Source: a bacterium
GTDB taxonomy: Bacteria > UBA9089 > UBA9088
NCBI GenBank assembly: GCA_003498085.1
Contig: DNCM01000079.1
Coordinates: 1-15,463 of the forward strand
Length of the DNA: 15,463 nucleotides
Direction: 5' to 3'
In this document: piece by piece, positions 5,927 through 15,040 of the stretch
Layout of the letters: every line of letters starts with the position of its first letter
How positions within the stretch are numbered: position 1 is the first letter of the stretch
Translations under genes and position numbers: made by a program
The notes under the pieces: generated by a model
What the model was told of the DNA's origin: nothing
Seen by the model: the letters and a program-made list of their open reading frames with translations, nothing else
Databases searched by the model: none

Positions 5927-7175
5927 CGAAAATACTGTCTTTAGAAATAGGTCCTATAATAGCAGAGGATATATAATCAGAAGAAAATATTTTATTTGCC
6001 ATATCACATATGTTTTTTGGTGTTGGTGCTTCAATTTGTTCCATAATTTCATCCGTTGTAAAGAATCTTCCAAAATAAGCCTCTTGTCTAAAAAGCCTTT
6101 CCATCCTTGATGCTGTATTTTCAAGGCTCATAATCAACCCCCCTTTTAATTGTTCCTTTGCTTTTTTGAGCTCTTTTTCATCGACTAAGTCATTCTTCAT
6201 CTTTTTAAACTCATGAAGAATGAGCTCAGCTGTTTTATGATAATTTTCTGGTCCACATCCACAATATACTGTCAAGAGACCACAGTCTCTAAAAGGGGAT
6301 GGATAGGAATAAATGGCATAGCAAAGCCCCTTTTTTTCTCTTATCTCATGAAAAAGCCTTGAACTCATTCCACCACCTAGTATTGTATTAAGAAGTGCTA
6401 TTACAAATCTTTCGGAATCGGCAACAGGTAATCCTTTTGTCCCCATACAAAAATGGACTTGCTCAGTATCCTTTTCTTTATTTATTGTCCTTCCCAATAT
6501 AGTTGGAGGAGGGATCGTTTTTTTAAATTCACAACCTGAATTTTTTGAAAAATAATTAAAAACCAACCTTTCTCCTTCTTTTTTATCAATATTTCCAGCA
6601 ATTGAAATAGTAGTCTCTCTTGGTATATAATGGGTTTTGTAAAAATTCATTATTTCTTTTCTATCCATTGCCGAAACAATTTCTTTTTTTCCAAGGATCG
6701 GTCTTCCCAGTGGATGATTGCCAAATGCACATTCTAGAAGTAAATCGTGGACCTCATCATCAGGCGCATCTTCGTACCTCCTTATTTCTTCTAAGATAAC
6801 TTGTTTTTCCATCTCGATATCTGATTGTGAAAATAATGAGTTGTAGATGATATCTGAAAGAAGCTCGATTGCAATCTCAAGATGTTCGCTTGGCAATTTT
6901 ACATAGAATACAGTATATTCCTTTCCTGTCCATGCATTCAATTCACCACCAACACCCTCGATTGTTGCAGATATGTCCCTTGCAGATCTTGTCTTTGTTC
7001 CTTTAAAAAGAATGTGCTCAATAAAATGCGAAATACCTTGATTTTTTTTCTCCTCATATATAGAACCGCCCCTTATCCACACACCTATTGTTGCCGAGCG
7101 GACGAAATCTACTTTTTCACATAGATATGTTATTTGGTTTTTAAAGATATGCTTGTAGAATTTTTCATCTTGCAT
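5910..7175 (-). CDS. M16 family zinc peptidase (PqqL/processing peptidase-like)
   Basis: Zinc metallopeptidase of 421 residues with the inverted motif HFIEH (50-54) in GISHFIEHILFKGT and the downstream Glu130 in EEIRRYEDAP that completes the site. The second half carries the family region GGGMSSRLFHEIREKKGLCYAIYS. Size and architecture match the soluble bacterial relatives of mitochondrial processing peptidase that commonly follow pnp. The physiological substrate is unknown. ATG 7175 lies 11 bases inside pnp. No signal peptide is visible, so it should be cytosolic. Confidence 0.93.
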   Translation of the reverse strand: MQDEKFYKHIFKNQITYLCEKVDFVRSATIGVWIRGGSIYEEKKNQGISHFIEHILFKGTKTRSARDISATIEGVGGELNAWTGKEYTVFYVKLPSEHLEIAIELLSDIIYNSLFSQSDIEMEKQVILEEIRRYEDAPDDEVHDLLLECAFGNHPLGRPILGKKEIVSAMDRKEIMNFYKTHYIPRETTISIAGNIDKKEGERLVFNYFSKNSGCEFKKTIPPPTILGRTINKEKDTEQVHFCMGTKGLPVADSERFVIALLNTILGGGMSSRLFHEIREKKGLCYAIYSYPSPFRDCGLLTVYCGCGPENYHKTAELILHEFKKMKNDLVDEKELKKAKEQLKGGLIMSLENTASRMERLFRQEAYFGRFFTTDEIMEQIEAPTPKNICDMANKIFSSDYISSAIIGPISKDSIFDEYIC

Positions 7176-9234
7176 TTTCCATCGAATGTAAAACTTGCTT
7201 TCTTGAAAGACTTATCTTTCCATGGTGGTCAATACCTACAACCTTAACTTCTACTTCTTCTCCTTCCTTTATAACATCAAAAATGTTACTTATCCTATAT
7301 GGTGCAAGTTCAGAAATATGAACAAGCCCTTCTTGACCAGGAAGAATCTCAACAAATGCTCCAAAATTAACAACTTTCATTACCTTTCCTTTATAAATCT
7401 TCCCAATCTCTACTTCATCCGTTAGATAGTGAACCATATCACAGGCAGATTTTAGTTTCTCGTCATCAGAGTGAAATATACATACCTTGCCGTTATCGTC
7501 AACATCTATCTTCGCTTCCGTTGCTTCAATTATTTTTTTGATATTTCTTCCAGATGGACCAATTAGGTCTCTTATCTTATCAGGCCTAATATTTATAATG
7601 CTAATTTTTGGCGCATATTTTGAAACTTTCTTTCTTGGAAAAGAAAGTACTTCATTCATCTTATCAAGGATAAAAACTATTCCTTCTTTTGCCATTTCCA
7701 AAACATTTTTTATTATTTCTATTTCTATCCCGGAAAGCTTTATGTCCATTTGTATTGCAGTAACCCCTTCTTTTGTACCTGCAACCTTAAAATCCATATC
7801 TCCTATATGGTCTTCTTCCCCACTTATATCAGAAAGTAAAACGATTTTTTCTCCTTCTTTTACCATACCTATTGATATTCCAGAAACAGTGGATGATATT
7901 GGAACACCAGCATCCATCAAAGAAAGGGAGGCTCCACAAACTGATGCCATAGATGTTGAACCATTTGACTCCATGATTTCTGATACAACCCTAATCGTAT
8001 AAGGAAATTTATCACAATCTGGAATAACTGGTTCCAATGCCCTTTCAGCTAATGCGCCATGGCCTATTTCTCTTCTTCCTGGTGCCTTCACTGCTTTTGC
8101 CTCTCCCGTTGAATATGGAGGAAAATTGTAGTGAAGAAGGAATCTTTTGTTCCATTTTCCTTCTATTTCGTCCATAAGTTGCTCGTCTTCATGTGTTCCA
8201 AGTGTTATAATTGACATAGTCTGGGTTTGGCCCCTCGTAAATAGACTTGAACCATGTGTTCTTTTTAGTATCCCAACACTACACTCTATATCTCTAATTT
8301 CATTTAACTTCCTTCCATCACCTCTTATTCCTTTTATCACTATGTTTTCCCTGGCTATTTCTTTTTTTATTTTCTCAAAGAAAAATTTTGCATCGTTTTT
8401 ACTTTCGAATTCCTTCTTTATTTCCTCCCAAATTTTGTTTATAGCCTCTTTTTTTTCATCTGCATCACAGATATTATTATAAACATCTTTTAGTCTATTA
8501 AAAGCTAATTCCCTTATTTTTACCCCGATGTTTTCATCGTGTACCTCTTTTATAAGCGTTATTTGTCTTTCTGGTTTTATCCCTTCTTGGAGTTTATTTA
8601 AGGTATTTATGGCAGGGATTGCGAACTCAATGGCGGATAATATTTCGTCATTAGATACAATATTACACTTTGCCTCAATCATCGCTATTTTATCGCCACA
8701 TCCAGCAACAATAATATCAAGTTTACTTTCTTTTCTTTCGGTAAATGTTGGGTTTAAAACATATTCATCTCCAATTTTCCCAATCCTTACAGCAGAAACA
8801 GGACCATCTTTAAACGGTATTCCTGCTGAAATGATTGCAGAGGATGCTCCGATAACTCCTAAAATATCAGGATCGTTGTCGTTGTCTATTGCAAGAACGG
8901 TTGTGTAAATATAAATCTCATTCCTAATTTCATCATCGAACAAAGGTCTAATTGACCTGTCTATAAGTCTTGCCGAAAGGATTTCTGATGTTTTCGGTGC
9001 TCCTTCCCTTTTGAAAAATCCACCAGGAAATCTTCCTGCTGCATAAAATTTGTCTCTATAATCAACAACAAGGGAAAAATAATCGGTGTTTGTTGCTTCT
9101 TTCTGAATCGTTAGTGCGGTAAGAACAACAGTATCACCATAGGCTACAAGGATAGAACTGTTCGCTTGTTTTGCTATTTTTCCTATTTCAATAGTGAGGC
9201 ATTTTCCTCCTAAATTGCAGGTTAAAGACTTCAC
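7165..9234 (-). CDS. pnp: Polyribonucleotide nucleotidyltransferase (PNPase)
   Basis: 3'-5' phosphorolytic exoribonuclease of the RNA degradosome, 689 residues, full length. Domains in order: first RNase PH-like core (GRFPGGFFKREG near 67-78), an all-helical linker, second RNase PH core beginning RGDGRKLNEIRDI with RGQTQT, APGRREIGHGALAERAL, ESNGSTSMASVCG and the active-site region DISGEEDHIGDMDFKVAGT, then a KH domain with IRDLIGPSGRNIKKI, and an S1 domain with GKVMKVVNFGAFVEILPGQEGLVHISEL. The start is GTG sharing GTGA with the rpsO stop, so translation is coupled to S15 as in many bacteria. Confidence 0.97.
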   Translation of the reverse strand: MKSLTCNLGGKCLTIEIGKIAKQANSSILVAYGDTVVLTALTIQKEATNTDYFSLVVDYRDKFYAAGRFPGGFFKREGAPKTSEILSARLIDRSIRPLFDDEIRNEIYIYTTVLAIDNDNDPDILGVIGASSAIISAGIPFKDGPVSAVRIGKIGDEYVLNPTFTERKESKLDIIVAGCGDKIAMIEAKCNIVSNDEILSAIEFAIPAINTLNKLQEGIKPERQITLIKEVHDENIGVKIRELAFNRLKDVYNNICDADEKKEAINKIWEEIKKEFESKNDAKFFFEKIKKEIARENIVIKGIRGDGRKLNEIRDIECSVGILKRTHGSSLFTRGQTQTMSIITLGTHEDEQLMDEIEGKWNKRFLLHYNFPPYSTGEAKAVKAPGRREIGHGALAERALEPVIPDCDKFPYTIRVVSEIMESNGSTSMASVCGASLSLMDAGVPISSTVSGISIGMVKEGEKIVLLSDISGEEDHIGDMDFKVAGTKEGVTAIQMDIKLSGIEIEIIKNVLEMAKEGIVFILDKMNEVLSFPRKKVSKYAPKISIINIRPDKIRDLIGPSGRNIKKIIEATEAKIDVDDNGKVCIFHSDDEKLKSACDMVHYLTDEVEIGKIYKGKVMKVVNFGAFVEILPGQEGLVHISELAPYRISNIFDVIKEGEEVEVKVVGIDHHGKISLSRKQVLHSMENAR

Positions 9235-9500
9235 TTTCTTATCCCAAGTCGTTCAATAAGAATGGTATATCTATCTCCTGATTTTTTCCTAAGATAAAGA
9301 AGAAGCCTCCTTCTTTTATTAACCAGTCTTATCAAGGCTCTTCTTGCTTGGAAATCTTTTTTAAAAGTCTTCATATGCGAGGTTAAATTGCTAATTCTTT
9401 CAGTAAAGAGAGATATCTGAACCTCGGAAGAGCCCGTATCTATACTATGAATTTGATACTCAGAAATCAATTTTTTCTTTTTCTCTTTTTCTAGCCCCAT
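9231..9500 (-). CDS. rpsO: 30S ribosomal protein S15
   Basis: S15 binds 16S rRNA early in assembly of the small-subunit platform. The 89 residues match the family exactly in length and motifs: HSIDTGSSEVQISLFTERI, LTSHMKTFKKDFQARRALIRLVNKRRRLLLYLRK and the RYTILIERLGIRK end. It begins at ATG 9500 with a weak AGAAAG ribosome site and has its own consensus promoter. It is the first gene of the operon with pnp, an arrangement very widely conserved. Confidence 0.98.
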   Translation of the reverse strand: MGLEKEKKKKLISEYQIHSIDTGSSEVQISLFTERISNLTSHMKTFKKDFQARRALIRLVNKRRRLLLYLRKKSGDRYTILIERLGIRK

Positions 9501-9525
9501 CTTTCTATATTATTTAAATGTTAAA

Positions 9526-9555
9526 ATTATATTAGTTCAAATAATAAATTGTCAA
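9526..9555 (-). promoter_or_regulatory. Consensus promoter of rpsO-pnp
   Basis: On the minus strand a perfect TTGACA (9555-9550) and perfect TATAAT (9531-9526) are 18 bases apart. The predicted leader is about 19 bases, unlike the leaderless layout of three other promoters in this window. Confidence 0.8.
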
Positions 9556-9628
9556 TAACAAGTCTTGTCTTCACTAATTATTTTTTTATCATTTGATTTC
9601 TCTTTCTGTTTTGGTGCCTTTGTTTATT

Positions 9629-10633
9629 TTACATGGATGTAGTTTCTTTTACTTTATAAAGCCCATTAAGCAACAATTCAAACCTATTTAACTCACTTTT
9701 TATACCTTCTAGCTTCTTTGTGGCAGAGAAGAAGAGTTTTTCTAATTGTAAAAAATCAGAGTTTATACTACTGAATTCATTAAAAAGCCTTTCTATACCC
9801 ATTATTATCTCCTTTGCATTTTCCTCTACCTTCATTCCCCTTAGGCCAATCCCTATCGTTGTAAGGTAAAGCCAAAAGAGATTAGGAGAGACAGGAAAAA
9901 TATTTTTTGAGATAGAATGGGAAAAAATACCCTGCTCAGATACTGCTATCTCATAATAGACATTCTCCGATGGAACAAACATTAAGGCAAAACCAAATGT
10001 CCCTTCATCTTGGAGGATATATTTTTTGGCAATATCGTCGATATGTCTTTTGACATCACTTAAGAATTCTCTTCTGTATTTCTCGTTGCCACTCTCTGTA
10101 TACCTTTTAAAGTTTTCATAAGGAAACTTTGCATCAACTGGGACAAAACCCTCTTTAAGCTTTATTATTGCATCAACGATATTTCCATTTTTGAACCTGT
10201 ATTGTAATGAAAAATTTGCCTCAGGAAGCGAATTTTTTAAAATCTCAGAAAGGAAATACTCACCGATTGTCCCCCTTGTCTTTGGAGCCTTTAGAATATT
10301 CTCAAGACTCACGATACTCTGTCCAATCTCAAATATCCTCTTAGTTGCTTCACTAAGCTCACCAAGATGCATCTTAACTTCTGAGAAGGCTCGACTTGAC
10401 GCATCAAGCCTATCTCCTATTGTTTTATGCGCATCAGAAATAACACTACTTGTTTCAGAAAGCCTATCTTGAACCTGCTTGGTAATATTATTTAAGTTTT
10501 GGTTAAGCTCAATCCTTAGGTTTGCTATCTCTTGCTGCATTAACATCAGGGATTGATCCCTTTGTCTTAAAACGAAAAATATAACTGTCCCAACAACTAA
10601 AATAATAATAACAACAAGAATTAGACCTTCCAT
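9629..10633 (-). CDS. rmuC: RmuC-family DNA recombination protein
   Basis: 334 residues. An N-terminal membrane anchor (about residues 4-22) is followed by a coiled-coil rich in Gln, Asn and Glu to about residue 110, and then the RmuC domain with GTIGEYFLSEILK, NIVDAIIKLKEGFVPVDAKFPYENF (a PD-(D/E)XK-like acidic core D..DAK) and FVPSENVYYEI. E. coli RmuC limits inversions at short inverted repeats; the biochemical activity is presumed nucleolytic. It begins 1 base after the lpxD stop and ends its operon. About 128 bases containing the rpsO promoter follow; no clear hairpin terminator was seen there. Confidence 0.92.
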   Translation of the reverse strand: MEGLILVVIIILVVGTVIFFVLRQRDQSLMLMQQEIANLRIELNQNLNNITKQVQDRLSETSSVISDAHKTIGDRLDASSRAFSEVKMHLGELSEATKRIFEIGQSIVSLENILKAPKTRGTIGEYFLSEILKNSLPEANFSLQYRFKNGNIVDAIIKLKEGFVPVDAKFPYENFKRYTESGNEKYRREFLSDVKRHIDDIAKKYILQDEGTFGFALMFVPSENVYYEIAVSEQGIFSHSISKNIFPVSPNLFWLYLTTIGIGLRGMKVEENAKEIIMGIERLFNEFSSINSDFLQLEKLFFSATKKLEGIKSELNRFELLLNGLYKVKETTSM

Positions 10634-10634
10634 T

Positions 10635-11621
10635 TTAATCCTTGTTCTTCACTAATTCCTCAAGCCTTTTTACCTTTTCTACCAATTTTGGCAGTCTATT
10701 GATGAATGCAGAAAGCCTTTTTTCCTCGCTATGTGGCTTTGCAGGAAAACCAGAGACAATCGATCCTTCCTTAATATCCTTTGTCACTCCAGATTTTGCC
10801 GCAATCTTTACATTTTTTCCTATCCTTATATGGTCGGCAATACCTACCTGTCCTCCAATGACAGTATTATCTTCAATTTTAACGGAGCCAGATATTCCGA
10901 CCTGGGCAACAATTATACAATTTTTTCCAATCGTACAATTATGACCAATTTGGACAAGGTTATCTATTTTTGTTCCACTTCCAATCGTCGTTGAGCCTAC
11001 CATAGCCCTGTCAATAGTTGTATTTGTCCCTATCTCAACATCATCCTCGATTATAACAATTCCTTGGTGTGGAATCTTTATATTTCTACCTTCTTCATTG
11101 ATATAACCAAACCCATCATCACCAATCACACATCCAGAGTGAATTATTACCCTGTCCCCAACCCTTGCATTCATTATGACACAGCCAGGATATATAACCG
11201 TTTCTTTCCCAATCACAACTTCTCGACCAATATAGGTTTTTGGATATATTATGCTTTTATCACCTATCTTTGCATAATCATCTATTACAGCTAAGTGACC
11301 AATACTGACATCATTTCCAATCTCGACGTCTTCTTCGATGATTGCCTTTTTGCTTATTCCAGAAGGGTGTTTTTGAGCAGAGAAAATGGATAAGAGTTTG
11401 ACAAATGATGCTTTTGGGTTTTCAACAACGATTGTCGGAATATTTTCCTCTTTCTTTGAAATAATTGCCCCTGCATTCGTTGAAACTATCTTTTTTCCTT
11501 CATCACGGAATGTAACCTGATCTTTCTTCGCATCTTCAATAGATGCAAGCCCTTTTATCTCTATATTTGGGTTGCCAAAAAGCTCTCCATTTAAAATCTC
11601 TGCAATTTCACAAAGTTTCAC
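10635..11621 (-). CDS. lpxD: UDP-3-O-acylglucosamine N-acyltransferase
   Basis: Adds the N-linked hydroxyacyl chain from acyl-ACP in the third step of lipid A synthesis. The N-terminal uridine-binding domain has family features (ISKKEENIPTIVVENPKASF). A long left-handed beta helix follows, with many hexapeptide repeats from about residue 93 to 285. The catalytic His is probably His227 in VQIGHNCTIG, preceded by TTIDRAMVGSTTIGSGTKIDN. The C-terminal helix after GFPAKPHSE is present. Length 328 is normal. The start is GTG 11621, 10 bases after the skp stop. Confidence 0.95.
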   Translation of the reverse strand: MKLCEIAEILNGELFGNPNIEIKGLASIEDAKKDQVTFRDEGKKIVSTNAGAIISKKEENIPTIVVENPKASFVKLLSIFSAQKHPSGISKKAIIEEDVEIGNDVSIGHLAVIDDYAKIGDKSIIYPKTYIGREVVIGKETVIYPGCVIMNARVGDRVIIHSGCVIGDDGFGYINEEGRNIKIPHQGIVIIEDDVEIGTNTTIDRAMVGSTTIGSGTKIDNLVQIGHNCTIGKNCIIVAQVGISGSVKIEDNTVIGGQVGIADHIRIGKNVKIAAKSGVTKDIKEGSIVSGFPAKPHSEEKRLSAFINRLPKLVEKVKRLEELVKNKD

Positions 11622-11631
11622 CTTTTATCTT

Positions 11632-12135
11632 TTATTCGTCTTTTTTTTTATCAGCCTCAATCAATTTTATAACATCATCTGTAATGTTAAGGTCGGGAAT
11701 TCCATAGATGACACTGTCTTTATCAATAACAAGATCAATCTTCCTTTCTTTTGCAAGATACTCAATCTTTTTGTATATCTTTGAGTTTATATCCTGCTCA
11801 AGTTTGATTCTCTTTTCCTGGATCCTCTCCATTGCTTCCTGTTCATATCTTTGCAATTCCTCAAGTTTTACCTTTATTGCTATCTCTTTCTTCCTTTTTG
11901 CTTCATCTGACAAAGGCTTTTCCAATTCCTTTTGAAGTTCCATAATCTCCCTTTCCATAATCTTTATCTCAAGTTTCTCTTTTTCTATTTCTTTTTGCAA
12001 CAACTCCTTTGCAGATTTTGCATCAGGATGACTATCAAATATCTTTTGGGCATCGATATATGCAATGTTTATTGTCCATCCTTGTATAACCCACAACAAA
12101 AAGCTCAACAACCAATAACCTTTAATCTTTTTCAT
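11632..12135 (-). CDS. skp: OmpH/Skp family periplasmic chaperone
   Basis: Periplasmic chaperone for outer-membrane proteins. It has an N-terminal signal-like segment (Lys-rich start, hydrophobic to about residue 20), then IAYIDAQKIFDSHPDAKSA, the typical OmpH start, a long charged coiled-coil (about 40-130), and a C-terminal strand region IDLVIDKDSVIYG. Length 167 is normal. A strong AAGGAGG ribosome site sits 7 bases before ATG 12135. It overlaps aroK by 14 bases and precedes lpxD, a common Gram-negative pairing, though bamA is not adjacent here. Confidence 0.9.
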   Translation of the reverse strand: MKKIKGYWLLSFLLWVIQGWTINIAYIDAQKIFDSHPDAKSAKELLQKEIEKEKLEIKIMEREIMELQKELEKPLSDEAKRKKEIAIKVKLEELQRYEQEAMERIQEKRIKLEQDINSKIYKKIEYLAKERKIDLVIDKDSVIYGIPDLNITDDVIKLIEADKKKDE

Positions 12136-12673
12136 CTTCTATCCTCCTTATATAATTTTTGATTTTTTCAGAAACCTCTTCTACTGAAAGCCTTGATGTA
12201 TCAATAATATAATCAGATGCGGCTTTATAGAGGGGCATTCTTACTTTTAATATCCTTCTTATTGTAGAAATTGGGTCTTCTACATCAAGAAGCGGTCTTG
12301 TTTTATCATCCTTTATTCTATTGTAGATAGTACCACAAGATGTCCTAAGGAAGAATGTTACTCCATTCTTCTTTAGATTTTCTACATTCTCCCAGTTTAA
12401 TACAATCCCTCCACCTGTTGCAATAACAGTATTTTTTCTGTTTGATACATCCCTTATCACCTCCTTTTCCCTTTCTCTGAAGTATTTTTCTCCATACTTT
12501 TTGAATATATCAGATATCTTCATTTTTTCCCTTTCTTCAATAATATCATCAGAACTAATATATTCCAAATTTAAGCAGCTTGCAAGGTATTTTCCAACCG
12601 ATGATTTCCCAGAACCCATAAAGCCAATTAGAACAATATTACCATTTGACCGAAACCTTCTTTTTTTCTCCAT
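12122..12673 (-). CDS. aroK: Shikimate kinase
   Basis: Phosphorylates shikimate with ATP in the chorismate pathway; cytosolic. Walker A GFMGSGKSS occupies residues 17-25, the shikimate-binding acidic pair is in SSDD (40-43), Arg in YFREREKEV binds substrate, TGGG lies at 86-89, and a lid Arg is in KTRPLLD. At 183 residues it is close to family length. A ten-residue basic N-terminal tail precedes the first strand. The start ATG is inside the upstream exonuclease gene by 35 bases, with GAGGAAG just upstream. Confidence 0.95.
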   Translation of the reverse strand: MEKKRRFRSNGNIVLIGFMGSGKSSVGKYLASCLNLEYISSDDIIEEREKMKISDIFKKYGEKYFREREKEVIRDVSNRKNTVIATGGGIVLNWENVENLKKNGVTFFLRTSCGTIYNRIKDDKTRPLLDVEDPISTIRRILKVRMPLYKAASDYIIDTSRLSVEEVSEKIKNYIRRIEDEKD

Positions 12674-13151
12674 TACTTCCTCTTTCTATATAGTAAAGGA
12701 ATCCTTGTTTTTTTCCAAGCTGATAAATATCCTTTGTTACCTCAACATCCCTTATGCAATATTCAATAAGTTTTTCTATATTCCCCTCTTTCCAAAATCT
12801 TACTGCATCAAGTCCAGAGCCAAGTTTTTGTTTATCCAGATTTGCCTTTGCCAAATTATTGAGGCTTATCCTAAAACCCAAAACTTTTTTAATCTCTCTC
12901 AGCATGTCAATGGTAGGAAATTTATATAAGTCTTTCTCTGTGTATGCTCCAAGGACTTTATAATCGAAATCAAAAAGGTTAAAACCAATGACTAGCGATG
13001 ACGAGAAAAGTTCATCTAATAAACTTTCTATTTCATTTTCCATAAATACCTTATACCCATTCTTAAAGATACAAGCAACAGATATCCTTAATTCTTTTTC
13101 ACCAATTATATCCTGTGTTTCAAGATCGAGGTATACCTCGTTGTTACCCAT
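12639..13151 (-). CDS. RNase H-fold (YprB/PolB-type) predicted 3'-5' exonuclease
   Basis: 170 residues with a DEDD-type layout: DLET (Asp9, Glu11), GFNLFDFDY (Asn58 to Asp63), IDML at 81-84, and YCIRDVEVT (Tyr131, Asp135), which is the tyrosine-containing Exo III form. This resembles the stand-alone ribonuclease-H-like domains annotated as YprB or DNA polymerase B-like exonucleases. Whether the substrate is DNA or RNA is not known. The ATG shares one base with the trpS stop (TAATG), and the gene overlaps aroK by 35 bases, so expression is tied to the operon. Confidence 0.82.
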   Translation of the reverse strand: MGNNEVYLDLETQDIIGEKELRISVACIFKNGYKVFMENEIESLLDELFSSSLVIGFNLFDFDYKVLGAYTEKDLYKFPTIDMLREIKKVLGFRISLNNLAKANLDKQKLGSGLDAVRFWKEGNIEKLIEYCIRDVEVTKDIYQLGKKQGFLYYIERGSNGEKKKVSVKW

Positions 13152-14140
13152 TATAACTTTTCATAAAAGCCGATCTTTCTTCTTACTTCGATCATAGTTT
13201 TTGATGCAAGCTCCCTTGCCTTTTCGTTTCCTTCTTTTATAATCCTTGAAAGAAGCTCTTTATCTTTTTTTAGCTCAGCTCTTCTTTTTCTAATCGGAGA
13301 AAGCTTTTCATTTAAAACAGTTGCAATCTCTTCTTTACAAAAAACACAACCCCTCTTCGCTGTTTTACATTCCTCTTCAACTACTTTATTTTTTTCTTTC
13401 TCAAATGCCTTCCATAAATAAAAGATACTGCAGACATCTGGATGACCTAAGTCGTTTGGATGAATCCTTTCTGGATCTGTAATCATTTGTTTTACTTTTT
13501 TTTCTACAATGTCACTTTGTTCGGAAAGGAATATTGCATTGTTATATGACTTGCTCATTTTTCTTCCATCTATCCCAAGCAATTTCGGTGTTTCTGTAAG
13601 AAGGGGTTCTGGAAGCCCAAATGTCTCTCCATATAGATGGTTGAATCTCCTTACCAATTCCCTTGTAAGTTCAAGGTGCGGTAGTTGGTCAACGCCTATT
13701 GGGACGATATCTGCATTATAGAGCAATATATCTCCTGCCTGAAGGACAGGATAACCTAAAAAACCATGCGTTTCCAAATCAACATTTGAAAGCTCCCTAA
13801 TCTGCTCTTTATATGTTGGGTTTCTTTTAAGCCAGCCAAGTGGCATAATAATAGAAAATAGAAGATAAATCTCTGCATGTTCTGGTACATTTGATTGGCA
13901 GAATATGATTGATCTATCTGGAGAGATTCCGCAAGAAAGCCAGTCTAAAAGAACCTCTTCTGTATTTTCTGAAAGGCCTTTTGAATTCTGGTATTCACTC
14001 ATTAGGGCATGCCAATCTGCAATCATATAAAAGCACTCATATTTCTCCTGTAAAACAAGCCAATTTTCTAATGCTCCAACGAGATGTCCAAGGTGGAGTC
14101 TTCCTGTAGGACGCATCCCAGAAAGGACTCTTTTCATCAA
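13151..14140 (-). CDS. trpS: Tryptophanyl-tRNA synthetase with [4Fe-4S]-type Cys motif
   Basis: Class I aminoacyl-tRNA synthetase of 329 residues charging tRNA-Trp. HLGH is at 16-19, KMSKS at 194-198, and the Trp pocket region GDILLYNADIVPIGVDQ is typical. Four cysteines at 237, 258, 265 and 268 form C-x20-C-x6-C-x2-C, close to the motif reported to bind a [4Fe-4S] cluster in Thermotoga maritima TrpRS, where it lies near the anticodon-binding region. Start ATG shares ATGA with the upstream peptidase gene. Confidence 0.96.
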   Translation of the reverse strand: MMKRVLSGMRPTGRLHLGHLVGALENWLVLQEKYECFYMIADWHALMSEYQNSKGLSENTEEVLLDWLSCGISPDRSIIFCQSNVPEHAEIYLLFSIIMPLGWLKRNPTYKEQIRELSNVDLETHGFLGYPVLQAGDILLYNADIVPIGVDQLPHLELTRELVRRFNHLYGETFGLPEPLLTETPKLLGIDGRKMSKSYNNAIFLSEQSDIVEKKVKQMITDPERIHPNDLGHPDVCSIFYLWKAFEKEKNKVVEEECKTAKRGCVFCKEEIATVLNEKLSPIRKRRAELKKDKELLSRIIKEGNEKARELASKTMIEVRRKIGFYEKL

Positions 14141-15033
14141 CGGATAAGGGACAGGGGATCTATCGGTCTATTGTTCTTTAAAACTTCAAAATGAAGGTGA
14201 GCGCCTGTTGTAAGCCCTGAATTTCCAACTGTTCCAATAGGATCTGACCCTTTAACATATTGACCAGGATTTACGGAGATCCTTGAAAGATGTCCATATA
14301 TAGTTTTGTAAACATTGTTATGTTTTATAATAATACACTTTCCATAACCTGTCTTCCATCCTGTAAAGATAACCCTTCCGCTCTGGGATGCTCTTACTGT
14401 TGAACCATAAGGGGCCTTTAAATCTACTCCAGCATGAAAATGGTATTTTCTAAAAATTGGATGAATTCTATGTCCAAATGAAGAGGAAACATAACCAAAA
14501 ACAGGCTTTATAAACCTATCGGAAAACTGTTGAGCAAAGACGACTTCCTGTGTTAGGCTCACACCAGGAATGAATAATTTTTGGCCTGGTCTTATTGTAT
14601 TTGTTGTAATCTCGTTCGCCTCTTTTATCTTATCCAGAGAAACATTAAATTTTCTTGAAATATCCCAAAGCGATTGCCCTTTTTTTACCTTATAAGCAAT
14701 ACCTTTTTGGCTTGGAATTTTGAGGGTTGTCCCAGGTCTTAAGATATTTGTTGTTAGGTTATTGGCACTTATAATAGTAGAAAGGTTTAAACCAAACTTT
14801 CTTGATATTGCCCAAAGTGTGTCGTTGGGTTGAACTATATAATCTGTACATATAACTTTCTCCTTTGCAATTTCTTTTTTTGCTATAATTTCTATATTGT
14901 GCTCCTCAATCACTGTCTGGACAAGGAGGTTTTGTTTTTCCTTTCCAATAAATGTTTCTTTATTTATTTTTGATTTAATAACTGGAAGAAATAATATACT
15001 TCCTATCAAAAAAATACAAATAAAACTTCCCAT
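14137..15033 (-). CDS. LysM-M23 family envelope peptidase (NlpD/EnvC-like)
   Basis: Murein-binding zinc endopeptidase, 298 residues from ATG 15033. Residues 4-19 form a membrane anchor or signal. LysM domains follow at about 65-108 (YIVQPNDTLWAIS) and 114-157 (YKVKKGQSLWDIS), then an M23 domain from about 185. Zinc ligands His200 and Asp204 (HAGVD) and the HLH at 279-281 are all present, so it is likely active rather than an EnvC-like activator. The frame is open to 15183, but I place the start at 15033 because a perfect promoter ends 7 bases upstream and because the extension crosses a probable insertion-element end. First gene of the trpS-lpxD-rmuC operon. Confidence 0.92.
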   Translation of the reverse strand: MGSFICIFLIGSILFLPVIKSKINKETFIGKEKQNLLVQTVIEEHNIEIIAKKEIAKEKVICTDYIVQPNDTLWAISRKFGLNLSTIISANNLTTNILRPGTTLKIPSQKGIAYKVKKGQSLWDISRKFNVSLDKIKEANEITTNTIRPGQKLFIPGVSLTQEVVFAQQFSDRFIKPVFGYVSSSFGHRIHPIFRKYHFHAGVDLKAPYGSTVRASQSGRVIFTGWKTGYGKCIIIKHNNVYKTIYGHLSRISVNPGQYVKGSDPIGTVGNSGLTTGAHLHFEVLKNNRPIDPLSLIR

Positions 15034-15040
15034 CAAAAGA

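Noticed and set aside
7487..8002. Long open frames on the plus strand within pnp (171 codons, also 8147-8482 and 8528-8908)
   Set aside because: They lie opposite a full-length, unmistakable PNPase gene. Their Ser/Ile/Phe-rich translations are typical of antisense shadows, and no ribosome site supports them.
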